The notes under the pieces were generated by a model. The model was not told where the DNA came from. It searched no databases and worked only from the letters and a program-made list of their open reading frames with translations. The translations under genes were made by a program, and so were the position numbers. This document shows, one piece after another, positions 50,195 to 59,573 of a stretch of 64,000 bases of DNA (its first letter is position 1; every line of letters starts with the position of its first letter). Source of the stretch: Pseudomonas beijingensis (lineage in GTDB: Bacteria > Pseudomonadota > Gammaproteobacteria > Pseudomonadales > Pseudomonadaceae); assembly GCF_030687295.1 (NCBI RefSeq), contig NZ_CP117425.1, forward strand, positions 5,460,001 through 5,524,000, written 5' to 3'.

Positions 50195-50887
50195 ATGAAT
50201 AATCTCGTTTCCCATCAACATAACCGCAATGTACTCGCCGCCCTGCCCCTGCCCGGGCGGATCGGCAAACCGTCGGTGGACGATATCTACCCGCGGATCT
50301 TCGACGCCATCCTCGAACAACGCATTGCCCCGGCCAGCCGCTTCACCGAGGAAAGCCTGGGGGACGTGTTCGGTGTCAGCCGCAGCATCATTCGCCGTGT
50401 CCTGGCGCGCCTGTCCCACCAGCAAGTGGTGATATTGCGGCCCAACCACCGGCCACAAGTCGCCGCGCCGGACCTGGAGCAGACCCGGCAGATCCTTCAT
50501 GCTCGCCGCCTGGCTGAGCAAACCCTGGTGCGCCTGGCTTGCAAGGCGCCGCAACCGCAGGATCTACGACGCCTTCGGGATCTGGTGGAACAGGAACAGC
50601 ACTGCCTGGACCGCGGCGAGCGTGGCCCGGCGATACGCCTGTCCGGCGAGTTTCACCTGCAACTGGCCGCCATGGCCGGCAATGCGCCGTTGAGGCAATT
50701 TCTCGGCAGCCTGGTGCCGTTGACCTCGTTGGCCTTGGCGCGACATGAGGTCAAATCCCGTCGACATTGCGCCTGGCAGGAACACTTGGCGATCATCGAC
50801 GCGGTGGAAGGCCGCAACGTCAATGAAGCGGTGCGGCTGATGGACGAGCATCTGGACCATCTGGAGCAAAAACTGCTGATCGCATAA
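50195..50887 (+). CDS. Second GntR-family (FCD) regulator
   Basis: Transcription factor of 230 aa, 22 bases after the first GntR gene. The winged helix has IYPRIFDAILEQRIAPASRFTEESLGDVFGVSRSIIRRVLARL (split) and the FCD domain has RRLAEQTLVRLACKAP, LSGEFHLQLAAMAGN and EHLAIIDAVEGRN. The HxxxD-type FCD metal residues look retained. Its target is unknown; proximity suggests a role in the same uptake or catabolic pathway, or purine/hydantoin-type metabolism as for similar regulators. Confidence 0.88.
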   Translation: MNNLVSHQHNRNVLAALPLPGRIGKPSVDDIYPRIFDAILEQRIAPASRFTEESLGDVFGVSRSIIRRVLARLSHQQVVILRPNHRPQVAAPDLEQTRQILHARRLAEQTLVRLACKAPQPQDLRRLRDLVEQEQHCLDRGERGPAIRLSGEFHLQLAAMAGNAPLRQFLGSLVPLTSLALARHEVKSRRHCAWQEHLAIIDAVEGRNVNEAVRLMDEHLDHLEQKLLIA

Positions 50888-50890
50888 CGG

Positions 50891-50922
50891 TTGTGGCGAG
50901 GGCACTTATCCCCTCGCCACGA
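50891..50922 (+). repeat. Short REP-like palindrome
   Basis: TTGTGGCGAGGGCACTTATC CCCTCGCCAC: a single GTGGCGAGGG arm closed directly on its inverse, between the GntR and COG0523 gene ends. Confidence 0.6.
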
Positions 50923-50966
50923 TAAGAGCTAGCCGCACGCTGCTGGTGACCTCAAGTACGGAGCTG

Positions 50967-51935
50967 TCAAAGTAGTGCGGCTTCGAAACCGGCGCGGATC
51001 TTCTCTTCGGGCAGTTCATCGGCAATGAACACGATCACGCTTTCCCGGGCTTCGTCGGGCGCCCATTCGGTGTCCCAATCGAAACCGTACAACTTGAGCA
51101 CGCCCTGGAACACCAGCCGACGGGGTTCGCCAGCGATGTTCAGCACGCCTTTGTAGCGCAGCAATTGCTTGCCGTGGTCTTCCAGCAACTGGTTCATGAA
51201 CTCGCTGAGCTTGTCGATATCCAGCGCCTTGTCGGTGCGCAGCACCAGGCTGCTGATGCGATCACCCGGGGTTGCCTTGCCCACCGGTCGCAGGCTGAAC
51301 CCTGCGCCCAGGTCCGCATTGAGATTGAAACCGCGAATGTCGAGCAGCTCGGCCAGGTCGATCTTGCCGTGTTCGACCACCCTGATCGGCGCCCGCCGGT
51401 TGATGCGCGTCAGACGTTCGCCAAGGGCCTGGACTTGGGCGGCATTCACCAGGTCGGTCTTGCTCAGGAGCAGGCGGTCGGCAAACCCGACCTGGGCCTG
51501 GGCGATGGCCTGGGTCAGGTGGATGTCGGCGTGAGCGGCGTCCACCAGGGTCAGGATCCCGTCGAGGATATAGCGCTCGCGCAGGTCCTCGTCGATGAAA
51601 AAAGTCTGCGCCACCGGGGCCGGATCAGCCAGGCCGGTGCACTCGATGACCAGGCGGTCGAAGGCGATCTCGCCGCTGTCCAGCCGCTCGAGCAACAGGT
51701 ACAGGGCCTTGGTCAGGTCGGTGTGAATGGTGCAGCACACACAGCCGTTGGCCAGGGTCATGACTTGCACCGGCTCGTCACCCAGCAGTTGGGTGTCGAT
51801 ACCGGCATCGCTGAATTCGTTCTCGATCACGGCGATTTTCAAGCCGTGCTCAGCCTTGAGCAGATGGCGCAACAGCGTGGTCTTGCCAGCGCCGAGGAAG
51901 CCACTGAGGATGGTGACCGGGATGGGAGAGGACAA
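50967..51935 (-). CDS. COG0523 (CobW/YjiA) GTPase
   Basis: G3E-family GTPase of 322 aa, probably a zinc metallochaperone or metal-insertion factor. Walker A is SGFLGAGKTTLLRH, the metal-binding motif is NGCVCCTI, and SKTDLVN is the G4-like motif. The C-terminal CobW domain has VLRTDKALDIDKLSEFMNQL and LVFQGVLKLYGF. The TTG at 51935 (MSSPIPVTI) was chosen because AGGAGA precedes it; the frame stays open to 52052 through a REP. It sits before ybdD-cstA, as in PAO1 PA4604-PA4606. Confidence 0.9.
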   Translation of the reverse strand: MSSPIPVTILSGFLGAGKTTLLRHLLKAEHGLKIAVIENEFSDAGIDTQLLGDEPVQVMTLANGCVCCTIHTDLTKALYLLLERLDSGEIAFDRLVIECTGLADPAPVAQTFFIDEDLRERYILDGILTLVDAAHADIHLTQAIAQAQVGFADRLLLSKTDLVNAAQVQALGERLTRINRRAPIRVVEHGKIDLAELLDIRGFNLNADLGAGFSLRPVGKATPGDRISSLVLRTDKALDIDKLSEFMNQLLEDHGKQLLRYKGVLNIAGEPRRLVFQGVLKLYGFDWDTEWAPDEARESVIVFIADELPEEKIRAGFEAALL

Positions 51936-52009
51936 ACTGAATCTCCTTGATGCCTGAAAGGAAAGCGGTTTTGTGGCGTATGCAAATGCTGAAACCAACC
52001 CAAAACAAC

Positions 52010-52099
52010 TGTGGGAGCGGGCTTGCTCGCGAAAGCGGTGTGTCAGCCACATTATCTGTTAACTGACCCGACGCCTTCGCGAGCAAGCCCGCTCCCACA
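52010..52099. repeat. Inverted REP pair between the COG0523 gene and ybdD
   Basis: TGTGGGAGCGGGCTTGCTCGCGA facing TTCGCGAGCAAGCCCGCTCCC (shortened), a GCGGGCTTGC variant. Confidence 0.9.
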
Positions 52100-52121
52100 T
52101 GGGGTTTAGGTTTAGCTCAAC

Positions 52122-52318
52122 TCAACAACACTTGGGCCCACCCTTGCCGCCGTAACGGGCCTCCTGGCGTTCGCGAAAAGAACGCTCGTAGTCCATCATC
52201 GGCTTGTCCAGGGTGTTTGGTTTGCATGTGCTCGACGTAGTGTTGTTAGTCGGGCATGCCGACCATCAGGCGGGGGCCTGACCGAGGTATTTACCAGGCG
52301 ACTCAAGTCATTGAACAT
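52122..52318 (-). pseudogene. ybdD: YbdD/YjiX family protein, frame broken by several single-base indels
   Basis: Small protein normally about 65 aa, encoded next to cstA. On the minus strand it starts MFNDLSRL at 52318 and ends AKGGPKCC-like (GGCAAGGGTGGGCCCAAGTG) at 52122. Between them the reading frame shifts repeatedly: near 52293 (a G missing before TAAATACC), about 52280, 52260 and 52214 (extra G in CCCTGGACAAG). Pieces such as [11 protein letters not shown] and [12 protein letters not shown] can be read in different frames. Same indel pattern as the upstream cstA, so more likely bad sequence than decay. Confidence 0.7.
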
Positions 52319-52330
52319 CGTTGCAATCCT

Positions 52331-54390
52331 CTAGTAAAGCGTGCTGGCAGGGCTGGAATGGCGCTTCTTTGTCCGTGCGTTCCTTGGTGCCCCCAGGCGG
52401 CGATGCCGACCTGAGCGCGTAGAACAGGATGCTGAAGACCACGAACAGGAACAACACCGTCAGCGTCGCGTTGGTGTAGGCGTTGAACACCACGTGCTGC
52501 ATCTGCTCGATGATCTTGGCCGGGGCAGGATCTGGCCGGCAGCCAGGGCATCGTTGTATTTGCGCGCCAGGGCCAAAAAAGCCGATCGCCGGGTTGGCGT
52601 CGAACAGCTTGATCAGGCCCGCCGTGGTGGTGCAGATCAGCAGCCAGGCCGCCGGCAGCAGCGTGACCCAGACGTAGCGCTGGCGCTTCATCTTGATCAG
52701 TACCACGGTGGCGAGCATCAGGGCGATACCGGCCAGCATCTGGTTGGAGATGCCGAACAGCGGCCACAAGGTGTTGATGCCGCCCAGCGGATCGATCACG
52801 CCCTGGTACAACAAGTAACCCCACAGCGCCACGCAGCCGGCGGTGGCGATCAGGTTGGCGGTCCAGGATTCGGTGCGCTTGAGCGCCGGCACGAACGAGC
52901 CGAGCAGATCCTGGAGCATGAACCGCCCGGCACGGGTACCGGCGTCCACGGCGGTGAGGATGAACAGCGCTTCGAACAGGATCGCGAAGTGGTACCAGAA
53001 CGCCATGGTGTTCTCACCCGGCAGCACCGAGTGCAGGATCTGCGCGATACCCACCGCCAGGGTCGGGCGCACCGCCGGCACGGGCCAGCACGGTGGTCTC
53101 GCCGATGTCCTTGGCCACCGCTTGCAGCGCTTCGGGGGTGATTGCAAAACCCCAGTGCTGACGGTCTGCGCCACGGCCACCACGTCACCGCCGACGATCG
53201 CCGCCGGGCTGTTCATGGCGAAGTACACGCCCGGCTCGATCACCGATGCGGCAACCATCGCCATGATCGCCACGAAGGACTCCATCAGCATGCCGCCGTA
53301 ACCGATGTAGCGGGCGTTGGTTTCGTTATCCAGCTTGGGCGTGGTGCCCGAGGAAATCAGCATGGAAACCGAGACCGCGCCGCAGGCAATGGTGATGAAC
53401 AGGAACGGAACAGCCCGCCCTTCCACACGGCCCGGTGCCGTCGGTGAACTGGTGGTCAGCGCCGGCATTTTCAGCTCGGGCATGGTGACCAGGATGCCGA
53501 TCGCCAGGCGACGATGGTGCCGATTTTCAAGAACGTCGACAGGTAGTCCCGCGGCGCCAGGATCAGCCACACCGGCAGTACCGCGCGACGAAACCGTAGC
53601 CGATCAGCATCCAGGTGATGGATCCGGTGAAGGGTGAAAGCCTTGGCCCAGACGGGTCGGCCGCGATCTGCCCGCCCAGCCAGATCGAGCCCAGCAGAAC
53701 AGCACGCCGATGAACGAGATTTCAACCGATGCGGCCCGGGCGGATGTAACGCATGTAGATGCCCATGAACATCGCGATCGGGATGGTCGCCATCACCGTG
53801 AAGATCCCCCACGGGCTCTCGGCCAGGGCCTTGACCACGATCAGCGCCAGCACCGCGAGGATGATGATCATGATCAGGAAACAGCCGAACAGCGCAATGG
53901 TGCCGGGGATGCGGCCCATTTCTTCCCGGACCATGTCGCCCAGGGAGCGCCCGTTGCGGCGGGTGGACAGGAACAGGATCATGAAGTCCTGCACCGCACC
54001 GGCCAGCACCACGCCGGCGATCAGCCAGAGCGTACCGGGCAGGTAGCCCATCTGCGCCGCCAGCACCGGCCCGACCAGCGGCCCCGCGCCGGCAATGGCC
54101 GCGAAGTGGTGGCCGAAGAGAATGTGTTTGTTGGTCGGGACGTAGTCCAGGCCATCGTTGTTGAGCACGGCGGGGGTGGCCCGACGCGCATCGAGTTGCA
54201 TCACGTTGTTGGCGATGAAGAGGCTGTAGTAGCGGTAGGCGACCAGATAGATGGCCACGGCGGCGACGACGATCCAGAGGGCGTTGATCGCCTCACCTCG
54301 GCGCAAGGCCACGACGCCCAGGGCGCACGCTCCTAAGACGGCCAGCAGTAGCCAGGGTAGATGGCGCAGCAGGCTATTATTGTTTTTCAT
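52331..54390 (-). pseudogene. cstA: CstA, pyruvate/peptide transporter, broken by many single-base indels
   Basis: Multi-spanning carbon-starvation protein, about 688 aa when intact. The start is MKNNNSLLRH at 54390 with the first 220 residues intact (NKHILFGHHFAAIAGAGPL, the CstA signature). After IYMRYIRPGRIG the frame breaks near 53724, 53696, 53652, 53632, 53584 and 53507. Further offsetting shifts lie inside 53380-53480, around 53050-53160 and at 52500-52580, giving nonsense patches between well-conserved CstA segments. Both insertions and deletions occur, chiefly in short homopolymers. The exact stop is uncertain (52331 or 52308). Confidence 0.8.
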
Positions 54391-54548
54391 TTTTATATTC
54401 CAGCCAGGGTGGACAAGAAAGATAGCCACAGGAGTTTAGCGCTAACCTGGACAAAGGCCATACTCGACATTCGTCTGTCTGTTGCCGAACGGTGACGAGG
54501 CCCCCTCAGTAGGGTCTATAGTCAATGAATCTTTAGAGGGGATGCGTC

Positions 54549-54911
54549 ATGAGTGAACGTCGCCGCTTCGTGCGAATTGAATTCCATGCCAGGATCGACC
54601 TGAGCCAGGGCCCGTTCATCTGGCCGGTGGAGCTGCTGGATCTGTCCCTCAAGGGACTGCTGATCCAGAAGCCCGAGCCCTGGCTTGGCGATATCAAACA
54701 GCCCTTCATAGCCGATATTCATTTGAGCCCTGAGGCTGAAATCAAAATGGAAGTTCGGTTGACTCATGATGACCATGGTCACCTGGGTTTCGTTTGTGAA
54801 CGCATCGATCAGGAGTCCATCGCACACTTGCGCCGATTGGTGGATCTCAATCGGGACGATCATGATGAAGGGGTGCTGGAGCGGGAGTTGGCGGCGTTGA
54901 TTCATCTCTGA
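54549..54911 (+). CDS. mapZ: MapZ-type PilZ domain c-di-GMP receptor
   Basis: Single PilZ domain protein of 120 aa. The c-di-GMP motifs are visible: RRRFVR near the N-terminus (RxxxR, Arg5-Arg9) and DLSLKG (DxSxxG). I equate it with PAO1 PA4608 (MapZ), which binds the chemotaxis methyltransferase CheR1 when loaded with c-di-GMP. It lies between cstA and radA, as in PAO1. The ATG has GGGGATGCGTC upstream, a modest ribosome-binding site. Confidence 0.9.
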   Translation: MSERRRFVRIEFHARIDLSQGPFIWPVELLDLSLKGLLIQKPEPWLGDIKQPFIADIHLSPEAEIKMEVRLTHDDHGHLGFVCERIDQESIAHLRRLVDLNRDDHDEGVLERELAALIHL

Positions 54912-54940
54912 GCTACCCCGCCCCTTGGCACGGGGATCCA

Positions 54941-55026
54941 TGTGGGAGCAAGGCTTGCCCGCGATGGCTGCGATGCGGTCCTTCAAAATCGAGTCGCCTG
55001 CATCGCGAGCAAGCTTTGCTCCCACA
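54941..55026. repeat. Inverted REP pair between the PilZ gene and radA
   Basis: TGTGGGAGCAAGGCTTGCCC facing TCGCGAGCAAGCTTTGCTCC; left and right halves belong to two sequence variants. Confidence 0.88.
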
Positions 55027-55051
55027 TACATTTCTTCCGCAATGGCCAGTG

Positions 55052-56419
55052 CTATTCGAACAACGCATCCAACGCCTGTTCCAGACGGGTCACCGCGATA
55101 ATCTGCAACCCCGCCGGCGCTTCCTTCGGCGCGTTGCCCTTGGGCACGATGGCGCGTTTGAAGCCGTGCTTGGCCGCCTCCTTGAGCCGCTCCTGCCCGC
55201 TGGGCACCGGTCGCACTTCCCCCGACAGCCCCACTTCACCGAACACCAGCAAATCATGGGGCAGCGGCCGGTTGCGCAGGCTGGACATGACCGCCGCCAT
55301 CAAGGCCAGGTCGGACGCGGTCTCCAGTACCTTGACCCCGCCCACGACATTGAGGAACACGTCTTGGTCGTGAGTCGGAATCCCGCCGTGTCGATGCAAC
55401 ACCGCCAGCAGCATCGCCAGCCGATTCTGATCCAGGCCCAGGGTGACCCGCCGTGGGTTCGCCAAGTGGCTGTCGTCCACCAATGCTTGCACCTCGACCA
55501 ACATCGGGCGGGTCCCTTCCCACGTTGCCATGACCACACTGCCCGGGACTTCTTCCTGAGCACGCGTGAGAAAGATCGCCGAAGGGTTGGAGACTTCTTT
55601 CAGGCCCCTGTCGGTCATGCCGAACACACCCAATTCGTTGACGGCACCAAAGCGGTTCTTCACTGCCCGCAGCAAACGCAGGCGGCCATCGGATTCGCCT
55701 TCGAAATACAACACGGTATCGACCATGTGCTCCAACACCCGCGGCCCCGCCAACGCGCCTTCCTTGGTGACGTGGCCCACCAGGAAAATCGCCGTGCCGC
55801 TCTGTTTGGCGTAGCGCACCAGCAACGCCGCGCTTTCACGCACCTGGGACACGCCGCCTGGGGCCGATTGCAGCTGTTCGGTGAAAATCGTCTGGATCGA
55901 GTCGATCACCATCACCTTGGGTTTTTCCAGGCGCGCCGTGGCGATGATGGTTTCGATGCAGGTCTCGGTCATGACCCGCAATTGGTCCTGGGGCAAGCCC
56001 AGGCGCCGGGCACGCATCGCGACCTGTTGCTGGGACTCTTCGCCAGTGACGTACAACGCCGGCATGCGGGTGGCAAGGTTGCACAAGGTTTGCAGCAAGA
56101 TGGTGGATTTGCCGATGCCCGGGTCCCCGCCGATCAGCACCACCGAGCCGTCCACCAGGCCGCCACCCAGCACGCGGTCCAGTTCACCGGACGCAGTGGA
56201 AAATCGCGGGATTTCTTCAACGCTGACTTCGGCCAGGGTCTTGATCTGCGCCTGCTGACCGGCCCAGCCCGTGCGCCCGGTGGGGGCCGCCGCGCCGCCG
56301 CTTTCCACCATGGTTTCGGTCAGGGTGTTCCAGGCCCCGCATTCGCTGCATTGGCCGGCCCATTTGGGAAAGGTCGAGCCGCACTCGGTGCAGCCGTACA
56401 TGCGCTTTGCCTTGGCCAT
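55052..56419 (-). CDS. radA: RadA, DNA repair/branch migration ATPase
   Basis: RecA-like helicase that extends recombination intermediates, 455 aa. The N-terminal zinc finger is CTECGSTFPKWAGQCSEC (Cys10, Cys13, Cys24, Cys27). Walker A is GGDPGIGKST (97-106), the RadA-specific KNRFG is in AVKNRFGAVNELG, and the C-terminal Lon-like domain has VFGEVGLSGEVRPV without the catalytic Ser-Lys. Ankyrin gene upstream, PilZ gene downstream. Confidence 0.97.
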   Translation of the reverse strand: MAKAKRMYGCTECGSTFPKWAGQCSECGAWNTLTETMVESGGAAAPTGRTGWAGQQAQIKTLAEVSVEEIPRFSTASGELDRVLGGGLVDGSVVLIGGDPGIGKSTILLQTLCNLATRMPALYVTGEESQQQVAMRARRLGLPQDQLRVMTETCIETIIATARLEKPKVMVIDSIQTIFTEQLQSAPGGVSQVRESAALLVRYAKQSGTAIFLVGHVTKEGALAGPRVLEHMVDTVLYFEGESDGRLRLLRAVKNRFGAVNELGVFGMTDRGLKEVSNPSAIFLTRAQEEVPGSVVMATWEGTRPMLVEVQALVDDSHLANPRRVTLGLDQNRLAMLLAVLHRHGGIPTHDQDVFLNVVGGVKVLETASDLALMAAVMSSLRNRPLPHDLLVFGEVGLSGEVRPVPSGQERLKEAAKHGFKRAIVPKGNAPKEAPAGLQIIAVTRLEQALDALFE

Positions 56420-56462
56420 CTGAACTCCGGGGTCAAAACCGCGATGATAGCCCAGTGAAGGT

Positions 56463-57011
56463 TCACTGAGGGGCCGGCATTCTGATTTCGCCCTTCGCCA
56501 GATCCGCCGCGGTATTGCCCAACGGGTCCCTGGCCTCCAAGTCGGCGCCCTTGGCTTTCAGGGCATCGAGCAACTCGCCACGCTTGAACAGCCCGGCATA
56601 CATCGCGGCGGTTTGCCCGGCACCGTTGCGTTGGTCCGGACTGCAATCGGTGGACAGCAAACGACGGGCAATCTGCACTTCGCCCTTGAAAATCGCCCCC
56701 ATCAACGCCGTGTTGCCGCGTTTATCCTGGGCACAGGCATCGGCCCCGGCAGCCAGCAACCGCTCCACCGCCGGTCCGTGGCCGTGATAAGCCGCCAGAA
56801 TCAAGGCGGTGTAGCCCTTCTCATCCCGGGTATCCAGCGAATAACCGGCCTCGATAAAAGTATCGAGCATCGGCACATCGCCCCGGCGAGCGGCGTCGAA
56901 ATAATAGGTTTGCAGCTGTTCCTGTACCGCCGCCGGTTCAGTGGGTATTGGCTGATCGGCCAATACGCCGGCTGACCAGGCGACAAGCATCGATAAAAGG
57001 AGTTTACCCAT
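56463..57011 (-). CDS. Periplasmic ankyrin-repeat protein (AnkB-like)
   Basis: Exported protein of 182 aa with signal peptide MGKLLLSMLVAWSAGVLA. Ankyrin repeats run from about residue 35: RRGDVPMLDTFIEAGYSLD, KGYTALILAAYHGHGPAVERL, RGNTALMGAIFKGEVQIAR and GAGQTAAMYAGLFKRGELL. It lies next to katB; in P. aeruginosa the neighbouring periplasmic AnkB is required for full KatB activity, so the same role is likely here. Confidence 0.9.
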   Translation of the reverse strand: MGKLLLSMLVAWSAGVLADQPIPTEPAAVQEQLQTYYFDAARRGDVPMLDTFIEAGYSLDTRDEKGYTALILAAYHGHGPAVERLLAAGADACAQDKRGNTALMGAIFKGEVQIARRLLSTDCSPDQRNGAGQTAAMYAGLFKRGELLDALKAKGADLEARDPLGNTAADLAKGEIRMPAPQ

Positions 57012-57050
57012 CGTGACGTATCCTCTGGCACATGACTGTGGGGGCAGGTT

Positions 57051-57139
57051 TGTGGGAGCAAGGCTTGCCCGCGATGCAGTCGACTCCGTCTGGTTTCAGA
57101 CCCCAGTGCCTGCCTCGCGAGCAAGCTTTGCTCCCACAG
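57051..57139. repeat. Inverted REP pair between katB and the ankyrin gene
   Basis: TGTGGGAGCAAGGCTTGCCC facing TCGCGAGCAAGCTTTGCTCC, ending CACAG at 57139; it lies inside the probable katB-ankB transcript. Confidence 0.9.
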
Positions 57140-57140
57140 C

Positions 57141-58707
57141 TCATGCACCTGCCAAGCTGTGGATCAGTCGCTCAGTTTTTCCGCCAGCGCCTTGACCCGG
57201 GGCCAGGTCGCCCTTGGCGACTCGGGCCACGCCAGTGCCGTACTCAGGATCAGCCTTGTAGAGGAACGACAGGATGATGTGCTTGCTCTCGTCATCGGTG
57301 GTCGCCAACGAGCCACCGAAACTTTCGATCAAGTCATCACGTTCTTTCTTGCTGAACGAACGATACAAATCACCGGCCTGCTTGAAGTTCTGCTCGCGCT
57401 GGATTTTCGCCTGCTGGGTGCTGCCGCTCAGCGCGGTCTGGCTGTAGCGGGCCGCTTGCAGTTCTTCACGCGGCGTCAGGCGGCTCGGCTGATAGTTCAC
57501 CCCGGTGCTGGTGCTGCCTGGGTTCATCGTACCGTCCTGGTTAACCGTTGTTCACCGCCACCTTGGGGGCGTTGATCGGCAGTTGCAGGGCATTGGCGCC
57601 CAGGCGGTACATCTGCGTATCGGCGTAGGAAAACACCCGTCCCTGAAGCAGACGATCCTCGGAGGGCTCGATGCCTGGCACCAGATTGGCCGGCGCCATC
57701 GCCACCTGTTCGGTTTCCTGGAAGACATTCGCCGGATTGCGGTTCAAGACCATTTGCCCGACCTTGCGCTCAGGCACACCCGGCCAGATCTTGGTCGCGT
57801 CCAATGGGTCGAAGTCGAACTTGGCAAGGTCCTCTGGTTTGAGCACCTGGACGTACAAGTCCCACTTTGGAAAGTCGCCCTTATTAATATGACTCACCAG
57901 ATCGTTTGTCATATGGCTGTAATCTTGACCCTGAACTTTCACAACTTCTTTCGGATCGAGATTTTTCAAACCCTGCAAACTTTTCCAATGAAACTTCACG
58001 TAATGAACTTCACCCTTGGCGTTAATCAGCTTGTAGGCATGCACACCGTTACCGTCCATTTCACGATAACTGGCCGGTGTGCCGGAGTTGGAATACAACT
58101 CGGTCAGGGTGCGGGTCGATTCTGGAACATGGGAGAAGAAATCGAAACGGCGTGAATCATCGTCCAGGTTGGTCCGCGGATCGGGTTTGAAAGCGTGGAC
58201 CATGTCCGGAAACTTGATGGCATCACGAATGAAGAAAGTCGGGAAGTTGTTGCCCACCAAGTCCCAGTTACCGTCGGCGGTGTAGAACTTCGTGGCGAAG
58301 CCACGGGGGTCGCGCAGGGTTTCCGGCGAATGATTACCGTGCACCACGGCCGAAAAACGCACGAACACCGGGGTGGCCTGGCCTGCGGCAAAGACCTTGG
58401 CCTTGGTCAGGTCGCTGAGATCGTCGGACACCGTGAATGTGCCGTGGGCACCGGTACCACGGGCATGCACCACGCGCTCGGGGATGCGTTCACGATCGAA
58501 GCGCTGGAGCTTCTGAATCAACTGCACGTCTTGCAACAGGGTCGGACCGTTGGGACCTGCCGTCTGCGAATTTTGGTTATCGCCGACCGCCGCACCGTTG
58601 TCCCGGGTCAGGGTGGCCGCGTTGACAGACAAGGATAGGAGGCTCGCGGTCAACACAAAAAAAGCGCGGCGGTGGGAATAAGCCCCGAGGCCGAGGGAAG
58701 TGTTCAT
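57141..58707 (-). pseudogene. katB: KatB, periplasmic catalase, interrupted by one +1 frameshift
   Basis: Heme catalase with a signal peptide (AFFVLTASLLSLSVNA). The catalytic His is in ERVVHARGTGAHG, the Asn region is at NNFPTFFIRDAIKFPD, and the heme Tyr is in RVFSYADTQMYRLG. After INAPKVAVNNG the frame ends at TAA near 57541; removing one T of GGTTAACC (minus strand) joins it to NQDGTMNPGSTSTGVNYQPS, the normal C-terminal 120 residues. Repaired length is about 520 aa. The start at 58707 (MNTSLG) was chosen for AGAGGAA spacing; ATG 58713 is alternative. Confidence 0.88.
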
Positions 58708-58989
58708 AGGCATGTTCCTCTGATGTTATAGAGCGCATCCATGTGCGCCATCCAGAGGCTAGTGCCGGAAAAAGGAAAACCTAAATAGAAATGCCGTACC
58801 GTGCCGATAGAAAAAACGTTATAGGGCGTGCGAGCGAAACCGCGTATCACGCGCGATTGATGGCACTTTGTAAACTTTTCATCCGAGCCCCGGTCGATAA
58901 CTGAAGCTTTGTAAGCAGGCGTTTCGAGCAGGACTCGTTGGGCTGATTTACACTGCCACTCATCTTTCATCTGTTACAAGGAATAACTC

Positions 58990-59403
58990 ATGGGCGTGCT
59001 AAGCGAGTTCAAGGCCTTCGCGGTCAAAGGCAATGTCGTCGACATGGCCGTCGGGATCATCATCGGTGCCGCTTTCGGCAAAATCGTTTCGTCCTTCGTG
59101 GGAGACGTGGTCATGCCGCCGATCGGCCTGCTGATCGGTGGCGTGGATTTCAGTGACCTGGCCATCACCCTCAAGGCCGCCCAGGGTGATGCGCCTGCCG
59201 TGGTACTGGCCTACGGTAAATTCATCCAGAGCACCATCGACTTCATCATCGTGGCGTTCGCCATTTTCATGGGCGTCAAGGCCATCAACCGCCTCAAGCG
59301 TGAAGAAGCCGTAGCCCCCAGCGCGCCCCCGGTTCCAACCAAGGAAGAGCTGTTGCTGGGTGAGATTCGCGACCTGCTCAAGGCTCAGAACGAGCGGCCC
59401 TGA
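58990..59403 (+). CDS. mscL: MscL, large-conductance mechanosensitive channel
   Basis: Homopentameric inner-membrane channel opened by membrane tension, 137 aa. It begins [33 protein letters not shown] (split here), has [20 protein letters not shown] as TM2, and a charged C-terminal helix [29 protein letters not shown] provides the ribosome-binding site. Divergent from katB, so the 58708-58989 region should carry both promoters; I could not assign them. Confidence 0.97.
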   Translation: MGVLSEFKAFAVKGNVVDMAVGIIIGAAFGKIVSSFVGDVVMPPIGLLIGGVDFSDLAITLKAAQGDAPAVVLAYGKFIQSTIDFIIVAFAIFMGVKAINRLKREEAVAPSAPPVPTKEELLLGEIRDLLKAQNERP

Positions 59404-59425
59404 ACCGATCAGTCACTGCCACCCC

Positions 59426-59558
59426 CTGTGGCGAGGGGATTTATCCCCGCTGGCTGCGAAGCGGCCCTAAAACCTAACATCACGGCTCTCTGGTAGATGA
59501 GGTCGACAGTACTGGGGGCCGCTTCGCAGCCCAACGGGGATAAATCCCCTCGCCACAC
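59426..59558. repeat. Inverted REP pair (GTGGCGAGGG type) after mscL
   Basis: CTGTGGCGAGGGGATTTATC at 59426 faces GATAAATCCCCTCGCCACAC ending 59558, enclosing CTGCGAAGCGGCC/GGCCGCTTCGCAG. Between convergent gene ends. Confidence 0.9.
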
Positions 59559-59573
59559 TGATCGACATCAGCC

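Noticed and set aside
55016..56458. 480-codon open frame antisense to radA
   Set aside because: No motifs; RadA is complete on the minus strand.
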